DNA of 6,368 bases from Puniceicoccales bacterium (GTDB lineage Bacteria; Verrucomicrobiota; Verrucomicrobiia; Opitutales; UBA953): NCBI GenBank assembly GCA_031289285.1, contig JAITPT010000244.1, positions 1-6,368 on the forward strand. The letters run 5' to 3'. Of this stretch, positions 1-6,254 are shown one piece after another. The translations under genes and the position numbers were made by a program. Each line of letters begins with the position of its first letter. The stretch's first letter is position 1. Below the pieces are notes generated by a model. The model was not told where the DNA came from and made no database searches. It was given only the letters and a program-made list of their open reading frames with translations.

Positions 1-228
1 AACCTGCGCGATTTCCCCGTTGCGTCTTTGAAACAATGGGCTGGCGCGGTCATACATCCGCAAGACTTCCTGCTTCAACTTTACGAATCGGACGCCGGGC
101 GAGTTCAGAAAAGCATTGAGGAAATGTCCGAGCGGCGGCGCAAAACACCTAATGACATCTTGCTTCAACTATGCAAAAGCGTCCCCCGATTTGCCGACCG
201 AGTTTTGGAAGAATATCGGCAACTTTAG
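1..228 (+). CDS. PIN-domain protein (VapC-like toxin/ribonuclease), C-terminal part, 5' end outside the window
   Basis: The reading frame is open from the first base and stops with TAG at 226-228, giving 75 residues. It begins NLRDFP, matching the last conserved strand of PIN domains, where an (I/V)VTxNxxDF-type motif contributes an acidic metal-binding residue. A segment then reads HPQDFLLQLYESD, followed by an arginine-rich helix and a closing NDILLQL...VPRFADRVLEE stretch. This resembles the C-terminal extension of PIN proteins of the VapC50 kind, known as endoribonucleases of type II toxin-antitoxin systems. The catalytic N-terminal half and any upstream antitoxin lie outside the window, so activity cannot be judged. 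The gene converges on the large minus-strand gene, with 95 bp between their ends. The family call is from motif recognition; the toxin role is inference. Confidence 0.72.
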   Translation, partial: NLRDFPVASLKQWAGAVIHPQDFLLQLYESDAGRVQKSIEEMSERRRKTPNDILLQLCKSVPRFADRVLEEYRQL

Positions 229-323
229 GTTCCTCTCGACCTTGGCAGGTGTGAAGATGCAGCCACATCGGCGAAGCCACCGCACCGCGCAATAACAGCG
301 GAAACCACAGCGGTGCTTTCGCA

Positions 324-2651
324 TCATTTGCCTTCTGCTTTGCCCTTTGTATTGTCGTCCGCCTTCCCTTCCGCTTCGGCGAGCAAGCGACGAGCTTTGG
401 ATAAACCATTTTGGGCCATCTGATGATAAGACGGAAAATGTTCTTTTGTCCAAACAGATAACGCATCTTGATAACAGACAATGGATTCTTTGAGCAGCCG
501 GATGCGTTCCGCGCCTCCGCTCGCTAACGCCTGATCACTCAAGGCAGCACCCAAATTATTTTGCGTCATTGCCCAGTCCTGAGGCAGGGCTTTGCGGGTT
601 CGCACCTCCAATGCCGCACGGTAGGCGGACACCGCCTCGCCAAGCAAACGCGGACGTTCCGCGCCTTCGCTCGCTGACGCCTGTCTTTGCAAGGCAAGTC
701 CCAGATTATTTTGCGTCATTGCCCAGTTCTGAGGCAGGTCTTGGCGGGTTAGCACCTCCAATGCCGCACGGTAGGCGGATACCGCCTCGCCAAGCAAACG
801 CTTGTGTTCCGCGCCCTCGCTCGCTGACGCCTGATCACGCAAGGCATTCCCCAGATTATTTTGCGTCGCTGCCCAGTTCTGAGGCAGGTCTTGGCGGGTA
901 TAGACCTCCAATGCCGCACGGTAGGCTTGTATAGCATTCCCTCGATGTTCTTGGATTTTTGTGCCCTCCGAACGCGAAGCAAAATTGCTTTCAGCATTAC
1001 CCAGTAAAACTTGTAATTCTGCCCATTGTTCACGTGCGTTTTCTTTCGTAACTTTTTTCAATCCTTCGCGATAGGCATTTGCCGCCTTGTCAAATTTTTC
1101 TTGCTTCGCACGTGCGAGACCCAGTTGTTTGCTGCCTTGGAAAATGGCTTCAAGATAGGGGGTAATGGCTTCAAATTTGGAGTTGTATCGCGCTATTGCT
1201 TCGCGCACGAACGATTCTGCATACCTCTCGGACTCTGGATATCGTTGTTTGTAATAGGCGGCTTGTGATTTCGCAAGGGTGTCTTTATTCGAGGGATTCT
1301 CGGTATCGGCGAGTGCTTTATCAATGCGTTTTTGCACCGCTTCTGGTGTGGTATTCCAGCGTTTTGCTAAAATCCGCATCGCTTGTTCACGGCGTTCGGA
1401 AAATGTCCGCTCTTGCCCGCTTATTTTATCCTCTCGTTCCAAATGTGTTTCAATACTGTAGAGTTCCGTGAAAAGCGTGGAGTTCCAATTTTGAGACATT
1501 CCCGACGTCCAAAGAATTACGCCGACGATTATCGCGACGCCGAAGATAAGACCTGCCGCAACACGCTTTACCCATGTTAAAATTTCTCGTTGTCCTGCGA
1601 GGAGTTTTTTTAGTCTTCTTTCTGCGAAATCCGCGAGTTCTTTGTCGGTGTCGCTCGGAGTCGGTGCGTGTTGCACCGCCGCGATAAAGTCTTTTATTTT
1701 CTCTACAAGTTCCTCTTCTTTCTCTCGGCGTTCCTGTGCGATTTTTTTTAGCGTTTTGTTGGATTTCTTCATCTCCTCCAAAACTTCTCTGACTTCTTGT
1801 TTTACCTTTTCAAGTTCTTTTCTGATTTCTTCTAATTCCTTGCAGACTTCCTCCATAGATTCAGTTACGGGCAGGAAGTCTTTTATTTTTTGGAGTAGAG
1901 CGTCGTCATGGTTTTCTAATTTTTGGGAGATTTCGTTTAGTTGTTTTTGTGTCTCTTCTTGTCCGTCCATAAGTTTGGCGAGGGTTCCAAAGAGATGGGC
2001 GAAGGCGGCGGGTTGGGTGTGTTTGAGTTGGTAGCGGAAGCATTCTGCCCAAGCACCCGCGAGAGTGCAGGTCTCGCCCGTTTGAGGGTCGTTCCAACCG
2101 GATTCTATAGCGGCGAAGGCTTGAGACGGAACGAGGGTTCCGAGAGTGCCGGTATTCGCAACAGATCGAAACCACGCTCTTGTTTTGGCTTCTAATTCTG
2201 GCGCGAAAACTTTTTCGCGGTGTTGCCACAAATCCGCTGCGGGGGCTTCGGCTTCCACGGAAAAATCTGGCCACGGCACGGGTGGTTCTTCTTTTTTGAG
2301 CGTCTTTTGTAGGGCGTCTAACCATTTTTCGCCGCCGTAGGATGCCGTGACGGCGGGTGTCGAACGAAGGTGTTTGGCGAGGGAAAGCAGAGTGGCGCGA
2401 TAGGCGGCACGGGCGGCTTTTTCGAGGTCGTGATTAGGCGGGAGATTGCCGTCGTCTTCGGAAAGATGCTTAAGGAGGGCGTCAATTACGTTGTTGGCGT
2501 CGCGGCTGACGCGGGTTTGCAGGATGCCCAAACCGACAACACCAAGCGCGGCGAGCGGGCCACCAGCGGCGACAGCACCCGTGGCGGCGAGGATTCCGGC
2601 GGCGCAAAGCGTAAGCCCGATGGCTGGCGTGATTTTTGTGACTATGGGCAT
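324..2651 (-). CDS. Membrane-anchored coiled-coil protein with C-terminal TPR-type repeats, function unknown
   Basis: A 775-residue protein of unrecognised function. Residues about 9-45 are a Gly/Ala-rich hydrophobic stretch that could be one or two membrane segments. Residues 46-230 are a mostly helical region with no motif I recognise. Residues about 231-325 are rich in Glu, Lys and Leu and look like a long coiled coil. Residues about 363-381 (AAGLIFGVAIIVGVILW) are a clear transmembrane helix. From about 510 to 757 come TPR-like repeats with a 50-residue period, containing AYRAALEV and QNWAxTQNNLG. I see no Walker A, CHAT, protease or nuclease motif. The ATG at 2651 is the only ATG before an in-frame stop at 2697-2699, and no Shine-Dalgarno is visible. 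The acidic/basic tail ends AEGKADDNTKGKAEGK. TPR repeats usually bind proteins; a membrane-bound scaffold or sensor is inference. The gene is divergent from gluQ. Confidence 0.88.
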   Translation of the reverse strand: MPIVTKITPAIGLTLCAAGILAATGAVAAGGPLAALGVVGLGILQTRVSRDANNVIDALLKHLSEDDGNLPPNHDLEKAARAAYRATLLSLAKHLRSTPAVTASYGGEKWLDALQKTLKKEEPPVPWPDFSVEAEAPAADLWQHREKVFAPELEAKTRAWFRSVANTGTLGTLVPSQAFAAIESGWNDPQTGETCTLAGAWAECFRYQLKHTQPAAFAHLFGTLAKLMDGQEETQKQLNEISQKLENHDDALLQKIKDFLPVTESMEEVCKELEEIRKELEKVKQEVREVLEEMKKSNKTLKKIAQERREKEEELVEKIKDFIAAVQHAPTPSDTDKELADFAERRLKKLLAGQREILTWVKRVAAGLIFGVAIIVGVILWTSGMSQNWNSTLFTELYSIETHLEREDKISGQERTFSERREQAMRILAKRWNTTPEAVQKRIDKALADTENPSNKDTLAKSQAAYYKQRYPESERYAESFVREAIARYNSKFEAITPYLEAIFQGSKQLGLARAKQEKFDKAANAYREGLKKVTKENAREQWAELQVLLGNAESNFASRSEGTKIQEHRGNAIQAYRAALEVYTRQDLPQNWAATQNNLGNALRDQASASEGAEHKRLLGEAVSAYRAALEVLTRQDLPQNWAMTQNNLGLALQRQASASEGAERPRLLGEAVSAYRAALEVRTRKALPQDWAMTQNNLGAALSDQALASGGAERIRLLKESIVCYQDALSVWTKEHFPSYHQMAQNGLSKARRLLAEAEGKADDNTKGKAEGK
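492..941 (-). repeat. Three near-identical 150-bp intragenic repeats encoding 50-residue TPR units
   Basis: Residues 571-620, 621-670 and 671-720 of the minus-strand protein align without gaps. They share AYRAALEV, TRxxLPQ(N/D)WA, TQNNLG and, in units 2-3, GEAVSAYRAA. The DNA shows the same 150-bp period: the stretch TTTTGCGTC followed by GCCCAG recurs at about 561, 711 and 861. More diverged units flank them at residues 521-570 and 721-757. The high nucleotide identity suggests recent duplication or ongoing homogenisation. Such arrays often vary in copy number between strains. Confidence 0.9.
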
Positions 2652-2836
2652 GTTGCGGTTGGTGTGGTGTTGAGTGTTGGGGGACAGCAGCCGAAGCTAC
2701 GTGATGTTGTTTAGTATGTGGTGAAGAGAGTTCTGGTCGTTGTTATTGGTTGGAGGTGAAAAAGGGGCGCATGGTGGTTGTGGCGGACGAGAAGGAAAGA
2801 AAAAAAACGAGGAGGTGCAGGGTTGGATAGCGTCCA

Positions 2837-2868
2837 AATAATTAGACAGACTAATTTTTTACTTGACC
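2837..2868. repeat. 32-bp direct repeat with inverted-repeat core, copy 1
   Basis: This copy matches 30 of 32 bases of the copy at 2973-3004, with no gaps. The core is AATTAG, spacer ACAGA, then CTAATT. The symmetry extends outwards to about ten bases per arm with one mismatch, and the copy ends in a T tract and TTGACC. Such a dyad could bind a dimeric repressor or form a small hairpin. It could also be part of a dispersed repeat family. Nothing in the window identifies a cognate regulator. Confidence 0.8.
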
Positions 2869-2918
2869 CGACTGGAAGAGGAGCACCCTGCACCCTCCGC
2901 CATCACACTCCAAGATAC

Positions 2919-2963
2919 CGTCTCCACTCTGTCCACAACGTCCACCTCGTCCACGAAGTCCAC
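2919..2963. repeat. Five tandem 9-mers of pattern NNNGTCCAC
   Basis: Consecutive 9-base units end in CTCCAC, then GTCCAC four times (2931, 2940, 2949 and 2958), with three variable bases between units. On the other strand this reads GTGGACNNN and would encode a Val-Asp-X string, but no supported gene covers it. The array lies between the two 32-bp dyad repeats. Similar short GTCCAC-type arrays are, to my recollection, intergenic in some PVC-group genomes; that memory is not verified here. Confidence 0.8.
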
Positions 2964-2972
2964 TCCGCCCGC

Positions 2973-3004
2973 AATAATTAGACAGACTAATTTTTCATTT
3001 GACC
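2973..3004. repeat. 32-bp direct repeat with inverted-repeat core, copy 2, upstream of gluQ
   Basis: This second copy lies 136 bp after the first and differs only at two bases near its end (C and T in place of T and C). The arms AATTAG and CTAATT surround the same ACAGA spacer. It ends in TTGACC 85 bp before the chosen gluQ start, followed by another TAATTAG at 3011-3017. Its position would suit an operator or promoter-proximal element for gluQ, but that is inference. Confidence 0.8.
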
Positions 3005-3089
3005 TTAGCCTAATTAGTGAAAATCCCCTTTCCCACATTGCTTTTCCGCATTGCCGTTCCACTGTTTTGCGGATTGCGTGGCATCCATA

Positions 3090-3953
3090 ATGCTGAAACC
3101 TGTTACTCCAAAACCAACGACACACACACCTTATCGCGGGCGACTTGCCCCCACGCCGACTGGTTTTCTGCACTTGGGACACGCTGCCACATTCCGCACG
3201 GCGGCGGAACGCGCCACAACCGCCAAAGGCACCCTTCTCATGCGCATCGAAGACCTCGACCCGCTACGCTGCAAATCGGAGTTTTCGACGGCGGCATTGG
3301 AGGATTTGCGCTGGCTGGGGTTGCGCTGGGATGAAGGACCAGATGTCGGCGGCGCATTTGCCCCTTACACACAAAGCCAGCGGCGCGACTTGTTTCTCAA
3401 ACTCTGGGAGCGTTTGCGCGACGGTGGTTTTATCTACCCATGCAAACATTCGCGGCGCGATGTGGAACTCGCAGCGAACGCGCCCCACGGCGACGAGCCG
3501 CTTTTCCCCAAGGAATGGCGTCCACCGCCCGATGCGGGACGCACAAGCCCGACGCCAAGGGGTGAAAACTGGCGTTTCCGTGTGCCAGACGGCGAAATTG
3601 TCTCGTTTTTGGACGGGCGTTTAGGGCAGCAAACGTTTGTCGCAGGTGTAGATTTTGGCGATTTTATAGTTTGGCGACGCGACGATGTGCCCGCCTACGA
3701 GCTTGCGGTGGTGGCAGACGACTATGCCATGCGCATCAGCGAAGTGGTGCGCGGCGAGGATTTGCTGAAATCCACGGCGCGCCAATTGCTGCTCTATCGC
3801 GCCCTCGGCTGGGAACCGCCCGCATGGTGGCACACACCCCTGCTGCGTGACGCTTCGGGGCGACGCCTTGCAAAACGCGACGGTGCCATGAGCATTCGCG
3901 AACTTCGCCGACGCGCCTTGTCGCCAGAGGAAGTTTGGGCACTCACGCAATAA
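3090..3953 (+). CDS. gluQ: Glutamyl-queuosine tRNA(Asp) synthetase (GluQ-RS)
   Basis: This 287-residue protein is a truncated GluRS paralogue. It activates glutamate and attaches it to queuosine at position 34 of tRNA(Asp), in the cytoplasm. The class I signature is RLAPTPTGFLHLGHA, with the HIGH motif as HLGH at 28-31. RIEDLDP follows at 52-58, and the YELAVVADDYAM and VRGEDLL segments (203-226) are typical of GluRS/GluQ-RS. The KMSKS equivalent is RLAKRDGA at 259-266. No anticodon-binding domain follows, and the length fits GluQ-RS rather than GluRS (about 470). The usual CxC...YxxxC zinc site is degenerate: CKH at 118-120, with no later cysteine. ATG 3090 is preferred over the upstream in-frame TTG at 3051, which would add 13 unconserved residues. 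The stop codon is the first three bases of repeat copy A. Confidence 0.93.
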   Translation: MLKPVTPKPTTHTPYRGRLAPTPTGFLHLGHAATFRTAAERATTAKGTLLMRIEDLDPLRCKSEFSTAALEDLRWLGLRWDEGPDVGGAFAPYTQSQRRDLFLKLWERLRDGGFIYPCKHSRRDVELAANAPHGDEPLFPKEWRPPPDAGRTSPTPRGENWRFRVPDGEIVSFLDGRLGQQTFVAGVDFGDFIVWRRDDVPAYELAVVADDYAMRISEVVRGEDLLKSTARQLLLYRALGWEPPAWWHTPLLRDASGRRLAKRDGAMSIRELRRRALSPEEVWALTQ

Positions 3954-4120
3954 TCCTAAAAACGGCACTTGGCGGGGAAGTATTGCAAGAAGATGTTGTG
4001 GCAGACACGGTTTGCGCTTTCTCGACGCGCACCTTGCGGCGCGTAGAGCGGAAAGCGCAAGCCGCAGACGGCCAAAAGATTGCACAAAATCGCCCGACTC
4101 AACTGCCGTTTTTAGGATAA
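3951..4120. repeat. 170-bp palindromic MITE-like repeat, copy A
   Basis: The element starts TAATCCTAAAAACGGCA (3951-3967) and ends with its reverse complement TGCCGTTTTTAGGATAA (4104-4120), with one mismatch in 17. If the inverted repeat is taken from TCCTAAAAACGGCA, it is flanked by TAA on both sides, as a 3-bp target duplication would be. Inside is a hairpin: 4009-4021 pairs with 4051-4063 (13 pairs including one T-G), and 4022-4030 pairs with 4039-4047 (8 of 9) around the loop ACCTTGCG. It carries no transposase. A homologue lies at 6090-6243. A non-autonomous transposable element is the best reading; a structured RNA or terminator acting 3' of gluQ is possible. Confidence 0.8.
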
Positions 4121-4168
4121 ATTGCAGGCAACTTTTTCCAGCGTTGGTGTTTTAATCACTTTCCCGCT

Positions 4169-5059
4169 ATGAAACGCTCACACTTCCTCGCACTCGGCCT
4201 GTTCCCTCTTTGCGGCATCTTCGCCGCCACTACCTTCGCCGCCGCGCAAGAACAAGCCGCGCCGACACCCGCGCCGCAGACACTTCGCATCGCCCACTTG
4301 TGCGACCCGCAATACGGTTTCGGCGGAGAAAAAGGCTTTGCTGGCGATGTCGCCCGCTTTGAACAGGCAGTCCGCCAAGTCAATGCCCTCGCACCCGACG
4401 CGGTGCTTGTCGCAGGTGATTTGACACACAACGCCGACGCAAAGTCTGTCGCCGCCATACGCGCCACGCTTGCGAAAGTCCGAGCGCCGCTCATCCTCAC
4501 CCCCGGCAACCACGACATCGTAACCAAGGTAGGCAAAACGAACGCGGTCACCGCCGAAAGCCTTGCCGCCTACCGCGCCGCCTTTGGCCCCGATTTTTTG
4601 GTCCGCGAAATCAAAGGGCGGCTCATCATTTCCGCCAATTCGATGTATTGGTGGACAAAAGCACCCAAGGAGGAAGTTTCGCGGCACGAGCAACTATTTC
4701 GCGAGGCACTGGCAGACGCGAAGGCGAGGAAACTGCCCGTCATTTTGCTCACGCACGTTCCGCCTTTTGTGAAAACGCCTACCGAAAAATTCACATACCA
4801 GAGTCTTCCGCCGAAGGTTCGCAGCAAGCTCCTTGAGCTTTGCAACGACAACAATGTGATTATCTGGCTTGCAGGGCACACACACTGCGTCAGCAAAAAC
4901 AAGTATAAAAACATCAGCATCCTCAACGGCGAAACGACCAGCCGCAACTTTGACCAAAGCAAATACGGTTTCCGCTTGCTGACTCTCGCCGGAGACAACT
5001 CGTTCACATGGGAGTCCACGCCGCTTGAACCCCTCAAGCCCACCGAAAAACGACCTTAG
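4169..5059 (+). CDS. Exported calcineurin-like metallophosphoesterase
   Basis: A 296-residue protein with a Sec-type signal peptide: MKRSH, a hydrophobic stretch to about 23, and a likely cut after FAAA at 26. The mature part carries the dimetal phosphoesterase motifs in order: DPQ at 46-48 (D46), GDLTH at 83-87, GNHD at 113-116, H196 in LLTHVPPF, and GHTH at 236-239. The first motif is DPQ instead of the common DxH, as in CPPED1-like members of the family. Such enzymes hydrolyse phosphomono- or diesters using two metal ions. The substrate is not evident; periplasmic location follows from the signal peptide. The ATG at 4169 gives a complete signal peptide and has no clear ribosome-binding site. 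The gene starts 48 bp after repeat copy A, and the next gene follows in the same direction. Confidence 0.9.
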   Translation: MKRSHFLALGLFPLCGIFAATTFAAAQEQAAPTPAPQTLRIAHLCDPQYGFGGEKGFAGDVARFEQAVRQVNALAPDAVLVAGDLTHNADAKSVAAIRATLAKVRAPLILTPGNHDIVTKVGKTNAVTAESLAAYRAAFGPDFLVREIKGRLIISANSMYWWTKAPKEEVSRHEQLFREALADAKARKLPVILLTHVPPFVKTPTEKFTYQSLPPKVRSKLLELCNDNNVIIWLAGHTHCVSKNKYKNISILNGETTSRNFDQSKYGFRLLTLAGDNSFTWESTPLEPLKPTEKRP

Positions 5060-5171
5060 CCCTTTTCCCTTCCTCCCCGTCGCCGCCAGCTTGCGTCCTG
5101 CAAGTTCACGCAAAAAAAATGTTGCCCTCGCTGCCCGCATTCGCATGTTCGCCCGCTTCATCCATACCGCA

Positions 5172-6083
5172 ATGCTCAACAAACTCTCTTGTATCCTCGT
5201 CACTGCTTTCGCTCTGCTGCTTGCGCTCCCAGTCGGAGCTGCGCCGCGCTCGGAACACATTTTCATCATCAGCTTCGACCAAGGCGCACCTGCGGGCATC
5301 GCCAAGGCGGAGATGCCGCTGTTCAAAAAAATGGCGGCGCAAGGTGCCCATACATGGGAGGCCTACACCATCGTCCCCAGCAGCACGTTGCCATCGCATA
5401 CTTCGATGCTCACGGGCGTCGGCATCCAAAAACACCAGATACTCTGGAACGACACATGGACTGCCCAGAAGCCGCAGCTGCGCGTCCCCACCATCTTCAA
5501 TCTCGCCAAGGCCGCCAACAGCAAAGCCGTCACCGCCGTCTGCACCTCCAAGCAAAAATTCGAGTTGTTTAAGGCGCGTGGCGACATAGACCATTTCGTG
5601 TTGCTGAACGGCGGCAGCTCCATCTCCATCGCGCAGGCGTTCGCACGAAAGGTCGCCATGCGCAAACCCAATGTTTGCCTCATCCACTTCGGCGACATAG
5701 ACGGTGCAGGTCACGCCTACGGCATCAATTCGCCCGAAAAAATGAAGGCTTTCGCGAACAGCGATAGGGCACTCAAAATCATCTACGAAGCGGTTGACAA
5801 GGCCGGTATCGCTGCCAACAGCACCTTCATTTTCACCGCCGACCACGGTTGCCACGACATCGTTGGCCGTTCGGGAAAGGCCCGTGGTGTCCACGGCTCC
5901 GCCGAAACCGCCGACGTAACAATCCCGTGGGTCGCCTTCGGTAAAGCCGTAAAACCCGGCTTCACCATTACCGCGCCCGTCGTGCAATACGACACTGCCG
6001 CCACCGCTCTCTGGCTCCTCGACATCCCCATCCCCGACGGTTTCTGGGGGCGTCCGGTCACCTCCGCATTTAAGACAGAATAA
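5172..6083 (+). CDS. Exported alkaline-phosphatase-superfamily enzyme (type I phosphodiesterase/nucleotide pyrophosphatase-like)
   Basis: A 303-residue protein from ATG 5172. Residues 1-24 (MLNKLSCILVTAFALLLALP then VGAA) form a good signal peptide, with cleavage before PRSEH. The metal and nucleophile motifs of the NPP/alkaline phosphatase fold are all present: D36 in ISFDQG, nucleophile T72 in PSSTLPSHTSMLTG, D177 and H181 in DIDGAGHAYG, D224 and H225 in TADHG, and H241 in GVHGS. It should hydrolyse phosphodiester, pyrophosphate or phosphomonoester bonds outside the cytoplasm; the substrate is unknown. ATG 5145 is an alternative that would lengthen the n-region by nine residues. A TTG further upstream overlaps the previous gene and adds unlikely sequence. 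The 112-bp gap and shared direction suggest possible co-transcription with the metallophosphoesterase. Repeat copy B starts six bases after the stop. Confidence 0.9.
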   Translation: MLNKLSCILVTAFALLLALPVGAAPRSEHIFIISFDQGAPAGIAKAEMPLFKKMAAQGAHTWEAYTIVPSSTLPSHTSMLTGVGIQKHQILWNDTWTAQKPQLRVPTIFNLAKAANSKAVTAVCTSKQKFELFKARGDIDHFVLLNGGSSISIAQAFARKVAMRKPNVCLIHFGDIDGAGHAYGINSPEKMKAFANSDRALKIIYEAVDKAGIAANSTFIFTADHGCHDIVGRSGKARGVHGSAETADVTIPWVAFGKAVKPGFTITAPVVQYDTAATALWLLDIPIPDGFWGRPVTSAFKTE

Positions 6084-6089
6084 CCGCAA

Positions 6090-6243
6090 TTATCCTAAAA
6101 ACGGCAGTTCAGCAGGAAGGGTTCGCGCAAGATTTTGAGGCGGATGCGGTTTGTGGATTTGTGAAAGCGCACCTGTTGGTGCGTCGAACAAAGCCAACAA
6201 GTGCAGATGACATAACAGCTTCCGCAAGACGACCCGACTCAAC
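6090..6243. repeat. Palindromic MITE-like repeat, copy B, right end lost
   Basis: This copy begins TTATCCTAAAAACGGCAGTT and aligns with copy A along its whole length. Shared blocks include GCGGTTTG/ACGGTTTG, GCGCACCT and CCCGACTCAAC (6233-6243; 4093-4103 in A). The central hairpin is kept with changed bases: GCGCACC (6167-6173) pairs with GGTGCGT (6178-6184) around TGTT, and GGTTTGT (6148-6154) pairs with 6188-6195 apart from one bulged A. After CGACTCAAC the expected TGCCGTTTTTAGGATAA is missing, so the right terminal repeat has been lost or replaced. An insertion-sequence end probably follows at about 6255. Confidence 0.75.
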
Positions 6244-6254
6244 AAATGAAAAAA

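Larger units (their letters stand above)
2652..3089. other. 438-bp non-coding divergent intergenic region
   Basis: This gap separates the divergent TPR-protein gene and gluQ, so promoters for both should lie here. No convincing pair of -35 and -10 boxes was found. TTGACC occurs at the end of each 32-bp repeat (2863-2868 and 2999-3004), but neither has a good -10 box at normal spacing. The part at 2700-2830 is purine-rich on the + strand, with GGAGGTG twice and a run of A. Small open frames in both directions look like chance and resemble no family I know. The recognisable contents are the two dyad repeats and the 9-mer tandem array, listed separately. Confidence 0.75.

Noticed and set aside
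229..323. Rho-independent terminator between the convergent genes
   Set aside because: CACCGC and GCGGTG can pair, but the loop is about 27 bases and no T tract follows, so it cannot be supported.
324..2651. NACHT/STAND or CHAT-type defence protein
   Set aside because: The TPR repeat style resembles such proteins, but no P-loop, NTPase or protease motif is present in the 775 residues.
2999..3030. Sigma-70 promoter for gluQ using TTGACC at 2999-3004
   Set aside because: The sequence 16-18 bp downstream (around AATCCC) is not a plausible -10 box; TAATTA at 3011 is too close.
2859..3182. Minus-strand open frame containing VDFVDEVDVVDRVE
   Set aside because: The Val-Asp string is only the translation of the 9-mer array. 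The frame runs across a dyad repeat and into gluQ with no conserved domain.
3935..4120. A 61-codon open frame across the end of gluQ and all of repeat A, ending ...PTQLPFLG
   Set aside because: It starts inside gluQ in another frame and is made of palindromic repeat sequence. The corresponding frame is not kept in copy B. It is probably a chance product of the repeat.
3951..4120. Integron attC site
   Set aside because: The length and fold are suggestive, but the ends read TCCTAAAAACGGCA, not GTTRRRY/RYYYAAC. No integrase is present, and perfect terminal repeats fit a MITE better.
5025..5171. N-terminal extension of the phosphatase from TTG 5025
   Set aside because: It overlaps the previous gene by 35 bp, starts with TTG, and puts about 49 proline/serine-rich residues ahead of a clean signal peptide.
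5106..6089. Long minus-strand open frame opposite the phosphatase gene
   Set aside because: It is antisense to a gene with all catalytic motifs, and its composition is that of a GC-rich shadow frame with no recognisable motif.
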